Part shown: positions 5,861 through 6,587 of the stretch, in pieces | Layout of the letters: each line of letters begins with the position of its first letter | Position numbering within the stretch: the first letter of the stretch is position 1 | Assembly: GCA_001557035.1 (NCBI GenBank) | Contig: LSKJ01000721.1 | Location: 1-6,587, forward strand | From: Rhodospirillaceae bacterium CCH5-H10 | GTDB lineage: Bacteria; Pseudomonadota; Alphaproteobacteria; Reyranellales; Reyranellaceae | Reading direction: 5' to 3' | Length of the DNA stretch: 6,587 nt | The notes under the pieces: generated by a model | The model's database searches: none | What the model saw: only the letters and a program-made list of their open reading frames with translations | Told to the model about the DNA's origin: nothing | Program-made: the position numbers and the translations under genes

Positions 5861-6587
5861 ATGGCGACCAAAACCGCGACCGTAGCGCAACCTGAAGCCA
5901 CCGATGCCCGTGAGGAGGGTCCCGACGCTCCCCTGCTCGACACGCTTGGCGCCGAGCTGAAGAAGCTCGTCCAGAAGGGCAAGGAGCGAGGCTACGTCAC
6001 CTACGACGAGCTGAACGCCGCCCTGCCGCCGGACGAGGTGTCCTCCGAGCAGATCGAGGACACGATGGCGATGCTGTCCGAGGCCGGCGTGAACGTCGTC
6101 GAGGCCGAGGAGCAGGAAGACAGCGCGACGGCCAACCCCGCCGAGCCCGCCAAGACCGCCGTGGTCGCGGCCGAGGCGACGGGCGAGGACGAGGAACTCG
6201 GTCGCACCGACGACCCCGTCCGCATGTATCTGCGCGAGATGGGCAGCGTCGAGCTGCTGAGCCGCGAGGGCGAAATCGAGATCGCCAAGCGCATCGAGGC
6301 CGGCCAGGACAAGATGATCGGCGGCATCTGCGAAAGCCCGATGACGATCACGGCGCTGCTGCACTGGCGCGACGCGATCAACGAGGGCCGCATCCTGCTG
6401 CGCGACGTGATCGACCTCGAAGCAACCCAGGGCGGCGGCGCCCCGGGCGAAGGCAAGGGCGCCAACGCTGCGCCCGCCGCGCCCCCGGTGCCGCGCCCCG
6501 CCATGATGCCGAAGCTGGTGCGCCCGGCCGCACCGGCGGTGAACGGCGAGGGCGGTGAAGCGACCGCCGCCCTGGGTTGCTTCGAGG
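5861..6587 (+). CDS. rpoD: RNA polymerase primary sigma factor, N-terminal 242 residues (cut by window edge)
   Basis: RpoD directs RNA polymerase to housekeeping promoters. Only the N-terminal third is present; alphaproteobacterial members are usually over 600 residues, and the frame is open at the window edge. Residues 1-25 form a short variable head. Region 1.1 covers about residues 26-82 (GKERGYVTYDELNAALP at 40-56, then EQIEDTMAMLSEAGVNVVE). An acidic, Ala/Glu-rich linker follows at 83-114. Region 1.2 is clear at about 115-150, with DDPVRMYLREMG at 117-128, LLSREGEIEIAKRIEAG at 132-148 and then QD. From residue about 155 the non-conserved region starts, and at about 190-238 it becomes low-complexity Gly/Ala/Pro. 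Regions 2 to 4, which bind core enzyme and promoters, lie beyond the window. The ATG at 5861 is supported by AAGGA 8 bases upstream. It lies 168 bases after dnaG on the same strand, a conserved gene order. Confidence 0.95.
   Translation, partial: MATKTATVAQPEATDAREEGPDAPLLDTLGAELKKLVQKGKERGYVTYDELNAALPPDEVSSEQIEDTMAMLSEAGVNVVEAEEQEDSATANPAEPAKTAVVAAEATGEDEELGRTDDPVRMYLREMGSVELLSREGEIEIAKRIEAGQDKMIGGICESPMTITALLHWRDAINEGRILLRDVIDLEATQGGGAPGEGKGANAAPAAPPVPRPAMMPKLVRPAAPAVNGEGGEATAALGCFE

Noticed and set aside
5198..6364. A 388-codon minus-strand frame opposite the end of dnaG and start of rpoD
   Set aside because: It is antisense to two secure genes, crosses their intergenic region, and shows no domain.

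Overview
The window is a GC-rich bacterial chromosome segment carrying only core housekeeping genes. From left to right these are the start-proximal half of carB and complete carA (both minus strand), then, divergently, a complete yqeY (GatB/YqeY family), complete dnaG (primase) and the start of rpoD (primary sigma factor), all plus strand. The divergent carAB / yqeY-dnaG-rpoD layout and the wording of RpoD region 1 suggest an alphaproteobacterium, perhaps of the Rhodospirillales/Reyranella type. That placement is an impression from gene order and protein sequence and was not tested with a tree.

Minus-strand block (1-3021): carA and carB encode the glutaminase and synthetase subunits of carbamoyl-phosphate synthetase, which feeds pyrimidine and arginine synthesis. 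They are separated by 9 bases and probably co-transcribed from a good sigma-70-like promoter at 2993-3021. The predicted carA leader (about 73 bases) can fold into a two-segment GC-rich hairpin with a competing alternative pairing. carB leaves the window at codon 573, just inside the conserved start of its second ATP-grasp half.

Plus-strand block (3070-6587): yqeY, dnaG and rpoD form a variant of the macromolecular-synthesis operon, with yqeY lying where rpsU precedes dnaG in E. coli. The three genes are not tightly packed. A 214-base gap before dnaG is full of inverted repeats, and a 168-base gap before rpoD holds several hairpins and a possible promoter. DnaG has its zinc finger, TOPRIM and C-terminal regions intact. 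RpoD is cut by the window edge after region 1.2 and the start of its variable insert.

No mobile element, CRISPR array, tRNA, rRNA or accessory defence system is visible, and no new protein family is seen. The part most worth a second look is the dnaG leader. There a good Shine-Dalgarno sequence lies about 50 bases upstream of the start codon and is flanked by two competing pairings. One could bring it next to the start codon; the other would pair it with the start codon region.
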